NCBI RefSeq assembly: GCF_014636295.1
Contig: NZ_BMEC01000003.1
Location: 62,001-126,000, forward strand
DNA: 64,000 nucleotides
DNA from: Marivirga lumbricoides
Lineage (GTDB): Bacteria; Bacteroidota; Bacteroidia; Cytophagales; Cyclobacteriaceae
Reading direction: 5' to 3'
Positions 1-7,914 of the stretch are shown here, piece by piece. Each line of letters starts with the position of its first letter. The stretch's first letter is position 1. The notes under the pieces were generated by a model that saw only the letters and a list, made by a program, of their open reading frames with translations, had not been told where the DNA came from and searched no databases. The translations under genes were made by a program, and so were the position numbers.

Positions 1-1
1 A

Positions 2-1312
2 GTTCCTTACACCTCAGAAATATCGGTAAAGTTAGTGGCAGCCAGTGAAAGAAATTATACAGGCCCGCAGGTTGCAAGGCAGGTGGAAAGAGCTTTGCAG
101 GAAAATATCATAGGAGCTGAATATACTGCAGTGCCAATTTCAATAATGGGTACAGCCAACGATGCGCCCATACAGGTAATTGTTTCGGGTCCGGATGAGG
201 ATAGCTTGCAAGTTGCAGCCAACCAGTTAGTACAAATTTTGAACAGCATTACGGGTACCAGAAAAGTAGAGAGTTCCAGAGAAGAAGGTAATCCAGAAAT
301 TAAGGTGGAGGTTGACAGGGATCAAATGGCGGAGCTGGGTTTGGCAATGGATATGGTGGGAGGTACCATGCAAATAGCTTTTAATGGCAATGACAACTCT
401 GCCTACAGAGATGGCGATTTTGAATATGATATACTAATAAGACTGAATGAATTTGACAGGCAATCTATTAGTGATGTAGAGAATCTAACCTTCACAAATA
501 ACAAAGGCCAATTAATTAAACTGAGCCAGTTTGCTACAGTTACTCAATCAGAAGGCCCAACTAAGTTGGAAAGAAGGGATCGTATTTCTTCAATAAAAGT
601 TCAGTCGCAGGTAGCAGGTGTACCTTCAGGGACAGTAGGTGCTGCCTTACAGGAAAAAATTGCTGCTACCACATTTCCGGAACAAATAGAAATCAACTAT
701 GAAGGGGATATGAAAAACCAGAGTGAGGGTTTTGGAAGTTTGGGTATTGCTTTGCTTGCGTCTATACTTCTGATTTATCTGATCATGGTGGCTCTGTACG
801 ACTCCTACGTGTATCCGTTTGTAGTAATGTTTTCCCTTCCCTTGGCAATAATCGGAGCCTTTTTGGCTTTGGCCCTTACTAAAGGGACGTTGAGTATTTT
901 CAGTATCATGGGGATGATTATGTTAATGGGACTGGTTGCTAAAAATGCAATTTTGTTAGTCGATTTTACCAACCAATTAAAGAAAGCGGGTGTCTCTTTA
1001 AGAGTTGCTTTGGAAAAAGCGGTAAAAATCAGATTCAGACCAATTTTTATGACTACGCTAGCCATGGTTTTTGGTATGATGCCGATAGCATTGGCCTCAG
1101 GAGCAGGTGCAGAATGGAAGAATGGTTTGGCCTGGGTAATTATTGGGGGATTAATTTCTTCTATGTTTTTAACATTAATTGTAGTACCTGTCATCTACTA
1201 TATTTTCGATAGGTTTTTAGAGAAGACAGGGAAGAATAACAAACAAGAAATAATATTGGACGATACACCTGTTGAAGAATTTGAATCAGAGGCAGCAGCT
1301 TACGTTGATTAA
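2..1312 (+). CDS. RND family efflux pump permease, 3' part (5' end outside window)
   Basis: C-terminal part of an inner-membrane RND (AcrB/MexB-type) proton-driven exporter. The reading frame is open from base 2, so the gene starts upstream of the window. What remains covers part of the second periplasmic porter/docking domain, followed by the last transmembrane bundle: a helix near 'IALLASILLIYLIMVALYDS', the 'GLVAKNAILLVDF' segment and the 'RFRPIFMTTLAMVFGMMPIA' segment typical of this family. The tail is short and acidic, as in many Bacteroidota pumps. An adaptor and outer-membrane partner would be expected upstream, outside the window. A second, complete RND pump lies at 27991-31050 and is a separate paralogue. 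The substrate cannot be told from the sequence. Confidence 0.93.
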   Translation, partial: VPYTSEISVKLVAASERNYTGPQVARQVERALQENIIGAEYTAVPISIMGTANDAPIQVIVSGPDEDSLQVAANQLVQILNSITGTRKVESSREEGNPEIKVEVDRDQMAELGLAMDMVGGTMQIAFNGNDNSAYRDGDFEYDILIRLNEFDRQSISDVENLTFTNNKGQLIKLSQFATVTQSEGPTKLERRDRISSIKVQSQVAGVPSGTVGAALQEKIAATTFPEQIEINYEGDMKNQSEGFGSLGIALLASILLIYLIMVALYDSYVYPFVVMFSLPLAIIGAFLALALTKGTLSIFSIMGMIMLMGLVAKNAILLVDFTNQLKKAGVSLRVALEKAVKIRFRPIFMTTLAMVFGMMPIALASGAGAEWKNGLAWVIIGGLISSMFLTLIVVPVIYYIFDRFLEKTGKNNKQEIILDDTPVEEFESEAAAYVD

Positions 1313-1384
1313 ATAAGGGAAAGGCTGGCGGGTACTTTAGCTTGTTGGCCTAATCCCACTTATAGCTATTAATAAATAAAGATT

Positions 1385-1618
1385 ATGAAAAACTATACAT
1401 CACTCAGAAAAATCGTAGATGTGTTTCACTTATACGGAATTAATTTAACGGGCAAGAGAAAATTTGCAAACTTTTACACCGATCTGAAAATGCAACACAT
1501 TTTTGTTTCAGGCTTAATCTATGAGTTGGAATTGGCAAGTAATGGTCAATTAAATGACGAAGAGATAAGAAGTTTTACAACACCTGCTCAAATAGTTAAT
1601 AGACTCATTGTTCAATAA
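1385..1618 (+). CDS. Small acyl-carrier-protein-like protein lacking the phosphopantetheine serine
   Basis: A 77-residue protein, 72 bp downstream of the RND pump gene and followed by a strong terminator. The C-terminal half has the helix II to helix IV pattern of acyl carrier proteins: 'DLKMQHIFVSGLIYELE' lines up with the ACP stretch 'DLgaDSLdtvelvmalE', and 'NDEEIRSFTTPAQIVNRLI' lines up with 'deeaekitTvgdvvdyI'. The serine that carries 4'-phosphopantetheine is replaced by His38 (local QHI in place of DSL), so it should not be a working carrier. No function is known to me. Position suggests co-transcription with the efflux gene. The match is by eye, so a chance resemblance of a small helical protein remains possible. 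Confidence 0.7.
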   Translation: MKNYTSLRKIVDVFHLYGINLTGKRKFANFYTDLKMQHIFVSGLIYELELASNGQLNDEEIRSFTTPAQIVNRLIVQ

Positions 1619-1646
1619 GTAGATTTCAATAGTGTGGTTTATGTTT

Positions 1647-1678
1647 GGCTGAATTCCTTATGGGGTTCAGCCTTTTTT
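1647..1678 (+). terminator. Rho-independent terminator after the efflux/ACP-like genes
   Basis: An 11-bp stem (1647-1657 with 1662-1672, including G-T pairs) closes a TTAT loop and is followed directly by six T residues. It ends the transcript of the RND pump and the ACP-like gene. Confidence 0.85.
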
Positions 1679-1875
1679 ATTGGTTTATTTAGGATAGCAG
1701 TAGTGTCGTCTTTTAGGAGAAAAGGGGAAGAAGTATTTTTCTGCGGCAGGCTATTTTTGGTGAGAATCAGCTACAATGTAAACATTGTTCTGCTACTCTA
1801 TCTGACATTTGTAATGTCAGATATTAATGAATTGGATTTTTAATAGTGATATTAAGGATGAAAATTTTGCTTTTA

Positions 1876-1893
1876 AGATACCAATCGGTATCT
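1876..1893. promoter_or_regulatory. Palindromic TetR-type operator in front of the regulator gene
   Basis: AGATACC-AATC-GGTATCT, a perfect 7-bp inverted repeat with a 4-base spacer, ends 6 bases before the TetR start codon. A near-identical palindrome lies at 2507-2524 in front of the next gene. Such ATACC..GGTAT palindromes are typical targets of TetR regulators, so autoregulation is inferred. Confidence 0.7.
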
Positions 1894-1899
1894 TTGATT

Positions 1900-2490
1900 A
1901 TGCGAAATGCTGAAATAACCAAAGAGAAGATTTTATCGGAAGCCGCGGCCTTATTCAATGTAAAAGGATTTAAAGCTACCTCACTCAGTGATATCACTAC
2001 TGCTACTGGATTCACTAAAGGTGCTATTTACAGGCATTTCACGGATAAAGAAGATTTGGAAGAGCATGCTTATGAATATATGTCTGAGCGGATGCAGGAG
2101 AAATTTAAAGCTGTTATTAAAACTAAAAACAATGCAGCTGATAAGCTTAAAGCTATATGTAGCTTTTTCTACAGTTACATCCATAGCCCAGTTATAGAAG
2201 GAGGATGCCCGATTTTAAATGCAGGTGTGGAATCTGATGATACCAAGCCAGGACTTAATAAAAAGGTGATTAATCTGTTGGAGGTTTTTCAAGGTTCGTT
2301 GGAACATATTGTCAGAAAGGGAATTGAATATGGGCAGCTAAAACCTTCAACAGATCCCGTTTCGTTTTCAACAGTTTTTGTAGCCACCTTGGAAGGAGCA
2401 GTTTTACTAAGCAAAATAAGAAATAGAAATAAAGAGATGAAAATAATTATTAAGCATCTGGAAACACAAATTGAGCTAATTAAAATATAA
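1900..2490 (+). CDS. TetR/AcrR family transcriptional regulator
   Basis: A 196-residue repressor. The N-terminal TetR helix-turn-helix spans about residues 5-52, including 'TSLSDITTATGFTKGAIYRHF'-like recognition residues, and is followed by an all-helical ligand and dimerisation domain like that of the TetR_C family next to GCPILN-type motifs. The frame is open back to 1846, but a start there would place the operator inside the coding sequence and add residues that align with no TetR protein; ATG at 1900 is chosen because it begins the conserved domain. It probably represses itself and the alpha/beta hydrolase gene downstream through the two matching palindromes. The inducer is unknown. Confidence 0.9.
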   Translation: MRNAEITKEKILSEAAALFNVKGFKATSLSDITTATGFTKGAIYRHFTDKEDLEEHAYEYMSERMQEKFKAVIKTKNNAADKLKAICSFFYSYIHSPVIEGGCPILNAGVESDDTKPGLNKKVINLLEVFQGSLEHIVRKGIEYGQLKPSTDPVSFSTVFVATLEGAVLLSKIRNRNKEMKIIIKHLETQIELIKI

Positions 2491-2506
2491 AAAAATTTAA
2501 CAAATA

Positions 2507-2524
2507 AGATACCGATTGGTACCT
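2507..2524. promoter_or_regulatory. Second TetR-type operator, in front of the alpha/beta hydrolase gene
   Basis: AGATACC-GATT-GGTACCT. Six of seven arm positions are paired, and the core ATACCGATTGGTA is the reverse complement type of the 1876-1893 site (TACCAATCGGTA). It ends 14 bases before the hydrolase ATG, so a bound repressor would block transcription or elongation of that gene. Confidence 0.68.
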
Positions 2525-2538
2525 ACAGAAAGACAGCT

Positions 2539-3396
2539 ATGAAGAAACTTATTTATCAATCTATTGGGTTTTATTTGAATACACTCAGTAAGATATCTCC
2601 TGAAAGAGGAGCTAAAGTAGGGTTTAAATTATTTTGTACGCCACAAAGAACAAAACTAAGGAAAAATCACTTGTTGTTTTTAAGTACTGCCAGGCAGGAA
2701 GATTTTAATTTTAATGGAATCAACATTAAAATTTATCAATGGGGATCAGGCCCTAAAAGAGTTCTTTTTGTACATGGTTGGCAAAGTCACTCTTATCGCT
2801 GGAAAAAATATATCCAAGGTCTCTCTGAGGATGAATATACATTAATTGCCTATGATGCTCCCGGCCATGGATTGAGCGGCAATAAACAATTTACTGTACC
2901 CCTTAATGCTTATCTGTTATCTCTCTTAAGCGAAAAGTACAATGGTTTTGATACTGTAATTGCACATTCTATTGGCAGCATGTCAGTATTGTATGCCAAT
3001 GTTTACCATCCACAGCTACAAATAGATAGGTTGGTTTTAATGGCTTCTCCTGCAAAAGCAGAGGAGTTTTTTCAGTTTTATTTAGATTCACTCAATCTGG
3101 AGCCCCGAACAATGGAGGGCATTGTAAATGAATTTCAATTGTATGCAAAACAGGAGATCAAACACATAAGTGCATCTACATATGTCCAGGCCTTGCACAT
3201 TCCCGGCTTAATTATACACGATAAGGATGATTCTGATACGCCTTATACAAATGCCCTTGCTCTTGAGAAAAACTGGAGAAAAGGAAAATTAATTACCACT
3301 GAAGGCCTGGGGCATAACTTAAAATCTGAAGAGGTGGTGCAACTGGTGATTCAATACTTACAGAATTCTACTGCTGACAAGCAATTGATTGCTTAG
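2539..3396 (+). CDS. Alpha/beta hydrolase fold protein
   Basis: A 285-residue alpha/beta hydrolase, probably cytoplasmic since no clear signal peptide is seen. The oxyanion-hole motif 'FVHGW' is at 78-81, the nucleophile elbow 'AHSIGS' places the catalytic Ser at 144, an acid is available in 'HDKDD' (Asp230 or Asp231), and the catalytic His259 is in 'GLGHN'. The elbow has Ala instead of the first Gly of GxSxG, which is tolerated in this superfamily. The gene follows the TetR gene by 48 bp, with the second operator in between, so it is probably the main target of that regulator. The substrate (an ester or lactone) is not predictable. Confidence 0.88.
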   Translation: MKKLIYQSIGFYLNTLSKISPERGAKVGFKLFCTPQRTKLRKNHLLFLSTARQEDFNFNGINIKIYQWGSGPKRVLFVHGWQSHSYRWKKYIQGLSEDEYTLIAYDAPGHGLSGNKQFTVPLNAYLLSLLSEKYNGFDTVIAHSIGSMSVLYANVYHPQLQIDRLVLMASPAKAEEFFQFYLDSLNLEPRTMEGIVNEFQLYAKQEIKHISASTYVQALHIPGLIIHDKDDSDTPYTNALALEKNWRKGKLITTEGLGHNLKSEEVVQLVIQYLQNSTADKQLIA

Positions 3397-3440
3397 TTAA
3401 TGCTTCCCCGGAATATTTTAGCGCTAACAATTCTTACATT

Positions 3441-3465
3441 AAGAAGGATCAGTTCTGTCCTTCTT
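3441..3465 (+). terminator. Weak hairpin after the hydrolase gene
   Basis: An 8-bp inverted repeat (AAGAAGGA at 3441-3448, TCCTTCTT at 3458-3465) around a 9-base loop, 45 bases past the hydrolase stop. There is no T-run after it, so a terminator role is only possible. Confidence 0.3.
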
Positions 3466-3662
3466 CCAGACATTCAATATGATTTCTCAAATTAAAATGC
3501 AAACGTTTGTATCCTCTTAGAAGGAAAAATAACGTGTGTTTTTTGCTTTTGAAATAGGGTTAACCCCTCATCTTTATTATGTTTTCCTACGTTAAATTGG
3601 TTATATTTAAGAATCAGTGCGTTTTTTTAACAAAAAATTAAATAATAAAAGCTCAACCTTTT

Positions 3663-6218
3663 ATGAAGAAATTAAATTACCAGGAAGAAGTAGCCACGCG
3701 TTTCACGGTTTATAACAGTCTGTTTCTTGATCTCCCATATGATCATATTTACAGAACAGGAACAATGCTGCCTATTCTCCAGCAATTAAGCCATTCTGGC
3801 TATGAAGAAGGGAAAGAACCGGCAGAAATCATCCAACAATTTAAGAAGGAAATTCTGGGAGCTAAACAGGAATCAGACTTACATAAGCTTTTGTTTCAGC
3901 TCATTCAATATATCGAAAGGCAGGTTTTACTATTTGATTCCATTGAGGATGCCGCTTTTGAGAAGATATTTAATATGCAAGGTAAGGGCTCTGTTAAAGA
4001 GCTTATAGGAAGGGTGCGTCATGCCAATAAAATGGAACAGTTAAAGGAAAAGCTAAGCACTTTTTCAGTCCGAATAGTGCTTACAGCGCATCCTACTCAG
4101 TTTTACCCGGGCAATGTTTTGGCAATTAATAATGATCTGGAAGCAGCTGTCAGAGCCGGAGATTTAAATACAATCAATTCCCTGTTACAGCAATTAGGTA
4201 AAACGCCATTCATCAATCGGGAAAAGCCAAGCCCTTATGATGAAGCAGTGAGTTTATGCTGGTATTTGGAAAATGTTTTTTACAAAAGTATTCCTGCTAT
4301 TTTATATGATTTAATTTCAGAATTAGATGAACCATGGGAAGAATGGGTAAATCCTGATTTACTGAATGTAGGCTTTTGGCCGGGAGGTGACCGTGATGGT
4401 AACCCTTTTGTTACGCATGATATTACTTTAAAAGTTGCGGATCGGTTGAGGGAAACCATTTTGAAATGCTACTATAGAGATATTAGAGCCATAAAAAGAA
4501 GGCTTACTTTTAAAGGAGTTGAAAATCAACTGCAGGAAGCGGAAAGTAAAATCTACCATGCATTGTATGGAGATAAGTCAAAAGGATACAAGTCACCCGA
4601 TGAGTTACTGACAACACTTTTTGCTGCATTAGATTACCTCAGAAAAGAACACATGGGGCTATTTTCTGAGTTACTGGAAAAATTCATACTGAAAGTAAAG
4701 GTATTTGGGTTCCATTTTTCTATTATGGACATCCGACAGGATAGCAGGAAGCATGATACGCTTTGGGAGGAAATAGTTGGGAAAATGGATGATAAAAGCA
4801 CCATTAGCCAATATGAGAAAATGAAAGAGACTGATAAGATCAACTTTCTGCTAAACCTGAAAGAACTTCCAGGCGAAGTGAACGATTATGAAGAATTCCA
4901 TCAGGAGATGTTGAAAAGCTTTGATGCTTTGGAAGAGGTGAAGAAGAGAAATGGCGATAGAGCTTGCCATAGATATATTATAAGTAACTGTCAATCCGCA
5001 TTGCATGTAATGGAGGTTTTTCAGCTGGCCAGACTCAAAATGAGTGAGCAGTCTTACGGTAATCTGGATGTGGTACCACTGTTTGAAACTATTGACGATT
5101 TAGCCAATGCTTCAGATATCATGAGGCAACTTTATGAAATACCTGCCTATAGAGAGCATGTAAAGCAATGCGATAATAAGCAAACAATCATGGTAGGCTT
5201 TTCTGATGGTACAAAAGATGGTGGATATTTGCGGGCTAACTGGTCTATCTTTCAGGCAAAAGAAGCGCTGACAAAAATTTCCAGAGAGTATGGAATTAAA
5301 GTGATTTTCTTTGACGGCCGTGGTGGTCCTCCGGCTCGTGGAGGTGGAAATATGCACGATTTTTATGCTTCATTAGGTTCTAACATTGAAGATCAGGAGG
5401 TACAGGTAACTATACAAGGGCAAACCATTAGTTCCAATTATGGTAAAACGGGCTCCTGCCGTTATAACCTGGAGCAGCTCCTCTCTGCAGGATTGGAAAA
5501 TCATTTATTTGCCGATGAAAATAGAGTACTTACTGATAAGGAAAGAGGACTTTTAGATGATCTGGCAGAGGTGAGTTACCAGTTATACAAGGATTTTAAA
5601 AGTCATCCTAAATTTACAAAATATCTTGCAGAGGTAACGCCATTAAAATATTTTGGAGATACTAATATAGGCAGCAGGCCCACCAGCAGGGGCAAAAAGG
5701 GTGAATTAAAATTTGAAGACTTACGTGCTATCCCTTTTGTAGGTGCCTGGTCGCAAATGAAGCAAAATATTCCCGGTTTTTATGGAGTAGGAACGGCTTT
5801 GCAATCAATTAAAGAAGAAGGAAAAAGTACTGAATTAAACCAGTTATACAAGGACTCGCTTTTTTTCCGGACCTTATTAGGCAATTCCATGCAGTCAATT
5901 GCTAAATCTTTCTATCCGGCTACAGCCTATTTAGGCAAGGATGAGGAATACGGAGAATTCTGGCATCTAATGAAAAATGAGTTCGATCTCAGCAAATCAG
6001 AGTTAGATGAAATTAGTGGGAAGAAAGGCCTTTTACATGAAGCCCCTGTTTCGCAAGCTTCCATTGCTATTCGCGAGCGGATTGTACTTCCATTGATCAC
6101 TATTCAGCAATATGCCATTCAAAAACTAAGAGAAGGAGTTGACGATGAAGAGGTTTTTAAGAAACTGGTTTTAAGAGCCATGTTTGGAATTGTGAATGCT
6201 GCCAGAAATGCTGCATAG
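3663..6218 (+). CDS. ppc: Phosphoenolpyruvate carboxylase
   Basis: An 851-residue PEP carboxylase, which makes oxaloacetate from PEP and bicarbonate to refill the TCA cycle in the cytoplasm. Seen directly: 'VLTAHPTQ' with the catalytic His143, 'FWPGGDRDGNPFVT' near residue 240, and the glycine-rich PEP-binding loop 'FFDGRGGPPARGGG' near residues 548-561. Near the end, 'GFYGVGTAL', 'MQSIAKSFYPATAYL' and the C-terminal 'GIVNAARNAA' stand where the classic QNTG terminus would be, as in the shorter Bacteroidota enzymes. The length is slightly below the ~880 residues of the E. coli enzyme. It is transcribed alone, with a 266-bp leader and a large inverted repeat after the stop. Confidence 0.96.
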   Translation: MKKLNYQEEVATRFTVYNSLFLDLPYDHIYRTGTMLPILQQLSHSGYEEGKEPAEIIQQFKKEILGAKQESDLHKLLFQLIQYIERQVLLFDSIEDAAFEKIFNMQGKGSVKELIGRVRHANKMEQLKEKLSTFSVRIVLTAHPTQFYPGNVLAINNDLEAAVRAGDLNTINSLLQQLGKTPFINREKPSPYDEAVSLCWYLENVFYKSIPAILYDLISELDEPWEEWVNPDLLNVGFWPGGDRDGNPFVTHDITLKVADRLRETILKCYYRDIRAIKRRLTFKGVENQLQEAESKIYHALYGDKSKGYKSPDELLTTLFAALDYLRKEHMGLFSELLEKFILKVKVFGFHFSIMDIRQDSRKHDTLWEEIVGKMDDKSTISQYEKMKETDKINFLLNLKELPGEVNDYEEFHQEMLKSFDALEEVKKRNGDRACHRYIISNCQSALHVMEVFQLARLKMSEQSYGNLDVVPLFETIDDLANASDIMRQLYEIPAYREHVKQCDNKQTIMVGFSDGTKDGGYLRANWSIFQAKEALTKISREYGIKVIFFDGRGGPPARGGGNMHDFYASLGSNIEDQEVQVTIQGQTISSNYGKTGSCRYNLEQLLSAGLENHLFADENRVLTDKERGLLDDLAEVSYQLYKDFKSHPKFTKYLAEVTPLKYFGDTNIGSRPTSRGKKGELKFEDLRAIPFVGAWSQMKQNIPGFYGVGTALQSIKEEGKSTELNQLYKDSLFFRTLLGNSMQSIAKSFYPATAYLGKDEEYGEFWHLMKNEFDLSKSELDEISGKKGLLHEAPVSQASIAIRERIVLPLITIQQYAIQKLREGVDDEEVFKKLVLRAMFGIVNAARNAA

Positions 6219-6227
6219 GTTGATCAA

Positions 6228-6273
6228 TTTATGGCAAGCTTATGGAGCTGTCTTTTCATAAGCTTGCCATAAA
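6228..6273. terminator. Perfect 17-bp inverted repeat between convergent genes
   Basis: TTTATGGCAAGCTTATG (6228-6244) is exactly inverted at 6257-6273 around a 12-base loop. It lies 9 bases after the ppc stop and 56 bases before the end of the convergent response-regulator gene, so it may stop transcription from both sides. Neither side has a strong T-run. Confidence 0.6.
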
Positions 6274-6328
6274 CCCTTCATTATTTTGATGAATGTACTG
6301 AAGATTAATGATTTGATAGGTACCCTGC

Positions 6329-6757
6329 TCAATTTTCTATTATAAAATTCTCATTTGCCACTTTCCAGAATACCTCTGGCGTAAGGGGTTTTGGTACAAA
6401 CTCTTTCACAGCAGGAATTCTGGCAGCTCTTTCCTTATCATCGGGATTCATGCTGGTAGTTAGTATAGTTACTATTGAGCGTTCATGTATTTCCTTTGAT
6501 AATTCATCATATTGTTCAAGAAAATCCCAACCGCTCATGCCAGGCATGTTAAGGTCTAAAAATATTATTCCAGGCTGAGGGCAGTTTGCATAAGCACCTC
6601 TACAAAGTAAAAAATCTAATGCTTCACTGGCAGATTTTACCGTTTGTATATGTGCATCAACACCCTCCCCTTCTAAAATAATAGTGTGGTAAAAATTGGT
6701 AGCCTCGTCATCATCTATAAGAAGAATACAATCTAATTTGTTACTTTTTGCTGTCAT
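6329..6757 (-). CDS. Single-domain response regulator (CheY/Rcp1-like)
   Basis: A 142-residue receiver domain with no output domain. The acidic pocket is D15/D16 in 'LLIDDDE', the phospho-acceptor is Asp68 in 'FLDLNMPG', the switch Thr/Ser lies near 100-102, and the conserved Lys123 is in 'FVPKPL'. Insertions and the FLDLNMPG wording are typical of Rcp1-type regulators that pair with phytochrome-like kinases. The start codon overlaps the stop of the upstream histidine kinase by 4 bases, indicating translational coupling. It is therefore the likely phosphorylation partner of that kinase. How it acts further down is unknown. Confidence 0.93.
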   Translation of the reverse strand: MTAKSNKLDCILLIDDDEATNFYHTIILEGEGVDAHIQTVKSASEALDFLLCRGAYANCPQPGIIFLDLNMPGMSGWDFLEQYDELSKEIHERSIVTILTTSMNPDDKERAARIPAVKEFVPKPLTPEVFWKVANENFIIEN

Positions 6758-7914
6758 ACTGTTTTTTTTAATGTGAAATAAAAGGAAGTCCCCACTTTTT
6801 TTTGTGATTTAACCCATATTTTACCTTCATGTAATTCTACTATTTTGCGGCAATAAGCCAAACCTAACCCAGTTCCTTCGTATTCTTCCACCGGATGAAG
6901 CCGTTGAAAAATAAAGAATATTTTTCCGTAATTCTCCTCATCAATTCCAATTCCATTATCCGTTATACAAAACTCTACCTTCTCTTTGCTTTCAATAGAA
7001 GTTATCGAAATAAAAGGTGGTTCATCTTTTTTCTTAAATTTTATGGCGTTGCTAATAAGATTTTGAAACAGCATTCTTAATTCAATCGGGTTGCCTTGTA
7101 CCTTAGGTAATTCCTTAAACATAACAGTTCCGTTCACTGCCTTTAATGCTACTTCAAAATCTTCAACAATTGTTTCAATTAATTCCTGGCAATTAACTTG
7201 TTGTACCTCTCTTTTGTTACCGATCCTGCTGAATTCCAGTAAGCCTTTAATAAGGTGTGTCATTCTTCCTGTTGCATTTGTAACATATTGGAGGAATTTT
7301 TTACCCTGATCATCAAAACTTGTAGCGTAATTTTTTTCAATTAACTGAGTCATGTTACCTATAGTTCTGAGGGGTTCCTGCAAATCATGACTTGCAATAC
7401 TTGTAAATCGCTCAAGTTCTCTGTTCTTAATTATTAATTCTTCATTCAAACGTTCAAGTTCATTTTTATGCGCAAAGAGTTCCTCTTGCTGCTCATCTAA
7501 TTTAATTACTTTTTCCAATAATATATCAGAGCTTGCAGATAATTCTTTATTGATGTGTTCCAGACTTGTGAAACTACTCTTCGCAATATAAACCAATGTT
7601 ACACTGACCCAAATTACCACTTGTGAGATCAGCATATTCACTTTATTCAATTCCTCTTTGCTATTACCATCCATTTCGCCTATATCAAAAGTTGAGAAGA
7701 TAGTAAGTGCACTACACAGGGCCGCAGTATAAATAGTAGAGTATTTACCTGGCAAAAGCCAGCTGTATAAAATCACAATAATATAGAGGCAAGCTGCCGC
7801 TAAACTATTGTGTGTTCTCAAATCAATTAAGAAAATGACGTAGGTAATAACTGATGCCAGGAATATAAGTCCTGCATTTTGGATAAGCCTCATCGATTTA
7901 CGCCTGGAAAGCAT
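6754..7914 (-). CDS. Membrane histidine kinase of the ethylene-receptor-like operon
   Basis: A 386-residue sensor kinase. The N-terminus has three to four hydrophobic helices (about 11-30, 38-55, 60-75, 93-112), then a coiled coil (about 120-168), a HisKA domain with phospho-acceptor His176 in 'SIASHDLQEPL', and a HATPase_c domain with N box 'NLISNAIKFKK', G1 'DNGIGID' and G2 'GTGLGLAYC'. The HDLQEPLR wording is typical of cyanobacterial/Bacteroidota phytochrome-class kinases. It sits between the ethylene-binding-domain homologue (1-base overlap) and the response regulator (4-base overlap). The coupled genes suggest that the upstream membrane protein supplies the input and this kinase the output. 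It has no GAF or PAS domain of its own. Confidence 0.92.
   Translation of the reverse strand: MLSRRKSMRLIQNAGLIFLASVITYVIFLIDLRTHNSLAAACLYIIVILYSWLLPGKYSTIYTAALCSALTIFSTFDIGEMDGNSKEELNKVNMLISQVVIWVSVTLVYIAKSSFTSLEHINKELSASSDILLEKVIKLDEQQEELFAHKNELERLNEELIIKNRELERFTSIASHDLQEPLRTIGNMTQLIEKNYATSFDDQGKKFLQYVTNATGRMTHLIKGLLEFSRIGNKREVQQVNCQELIETIVEDFEVALKAVNGTVMFKELPKVQGNPIELRMLFQNLISNAIKFKKKDEPPFISITSIESKEKVEFCITDNGIGIDEENYGKIFFIFQRLHPVEEYEGTGLGLAYCRKIVELHEGKIWVKSQKKVGTSFYFTLKKTV

Noticed and set aside
805-1194. Long minus-strand frame within the RND gene
   Set aside because: It is a shadow of the real RND coding frame on the other strand.
1634-1843. Open frame of 69 codons on the plus strand
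   Set aside because: It contains the strong terminator at 1647-1678 and shows no domain or plausible start context.
1846-1899. Extended N-terminus of the TetR regulator
   Set aside because: It would place the operator inside the gene and adds residues with no counterpart in TetR proteins.
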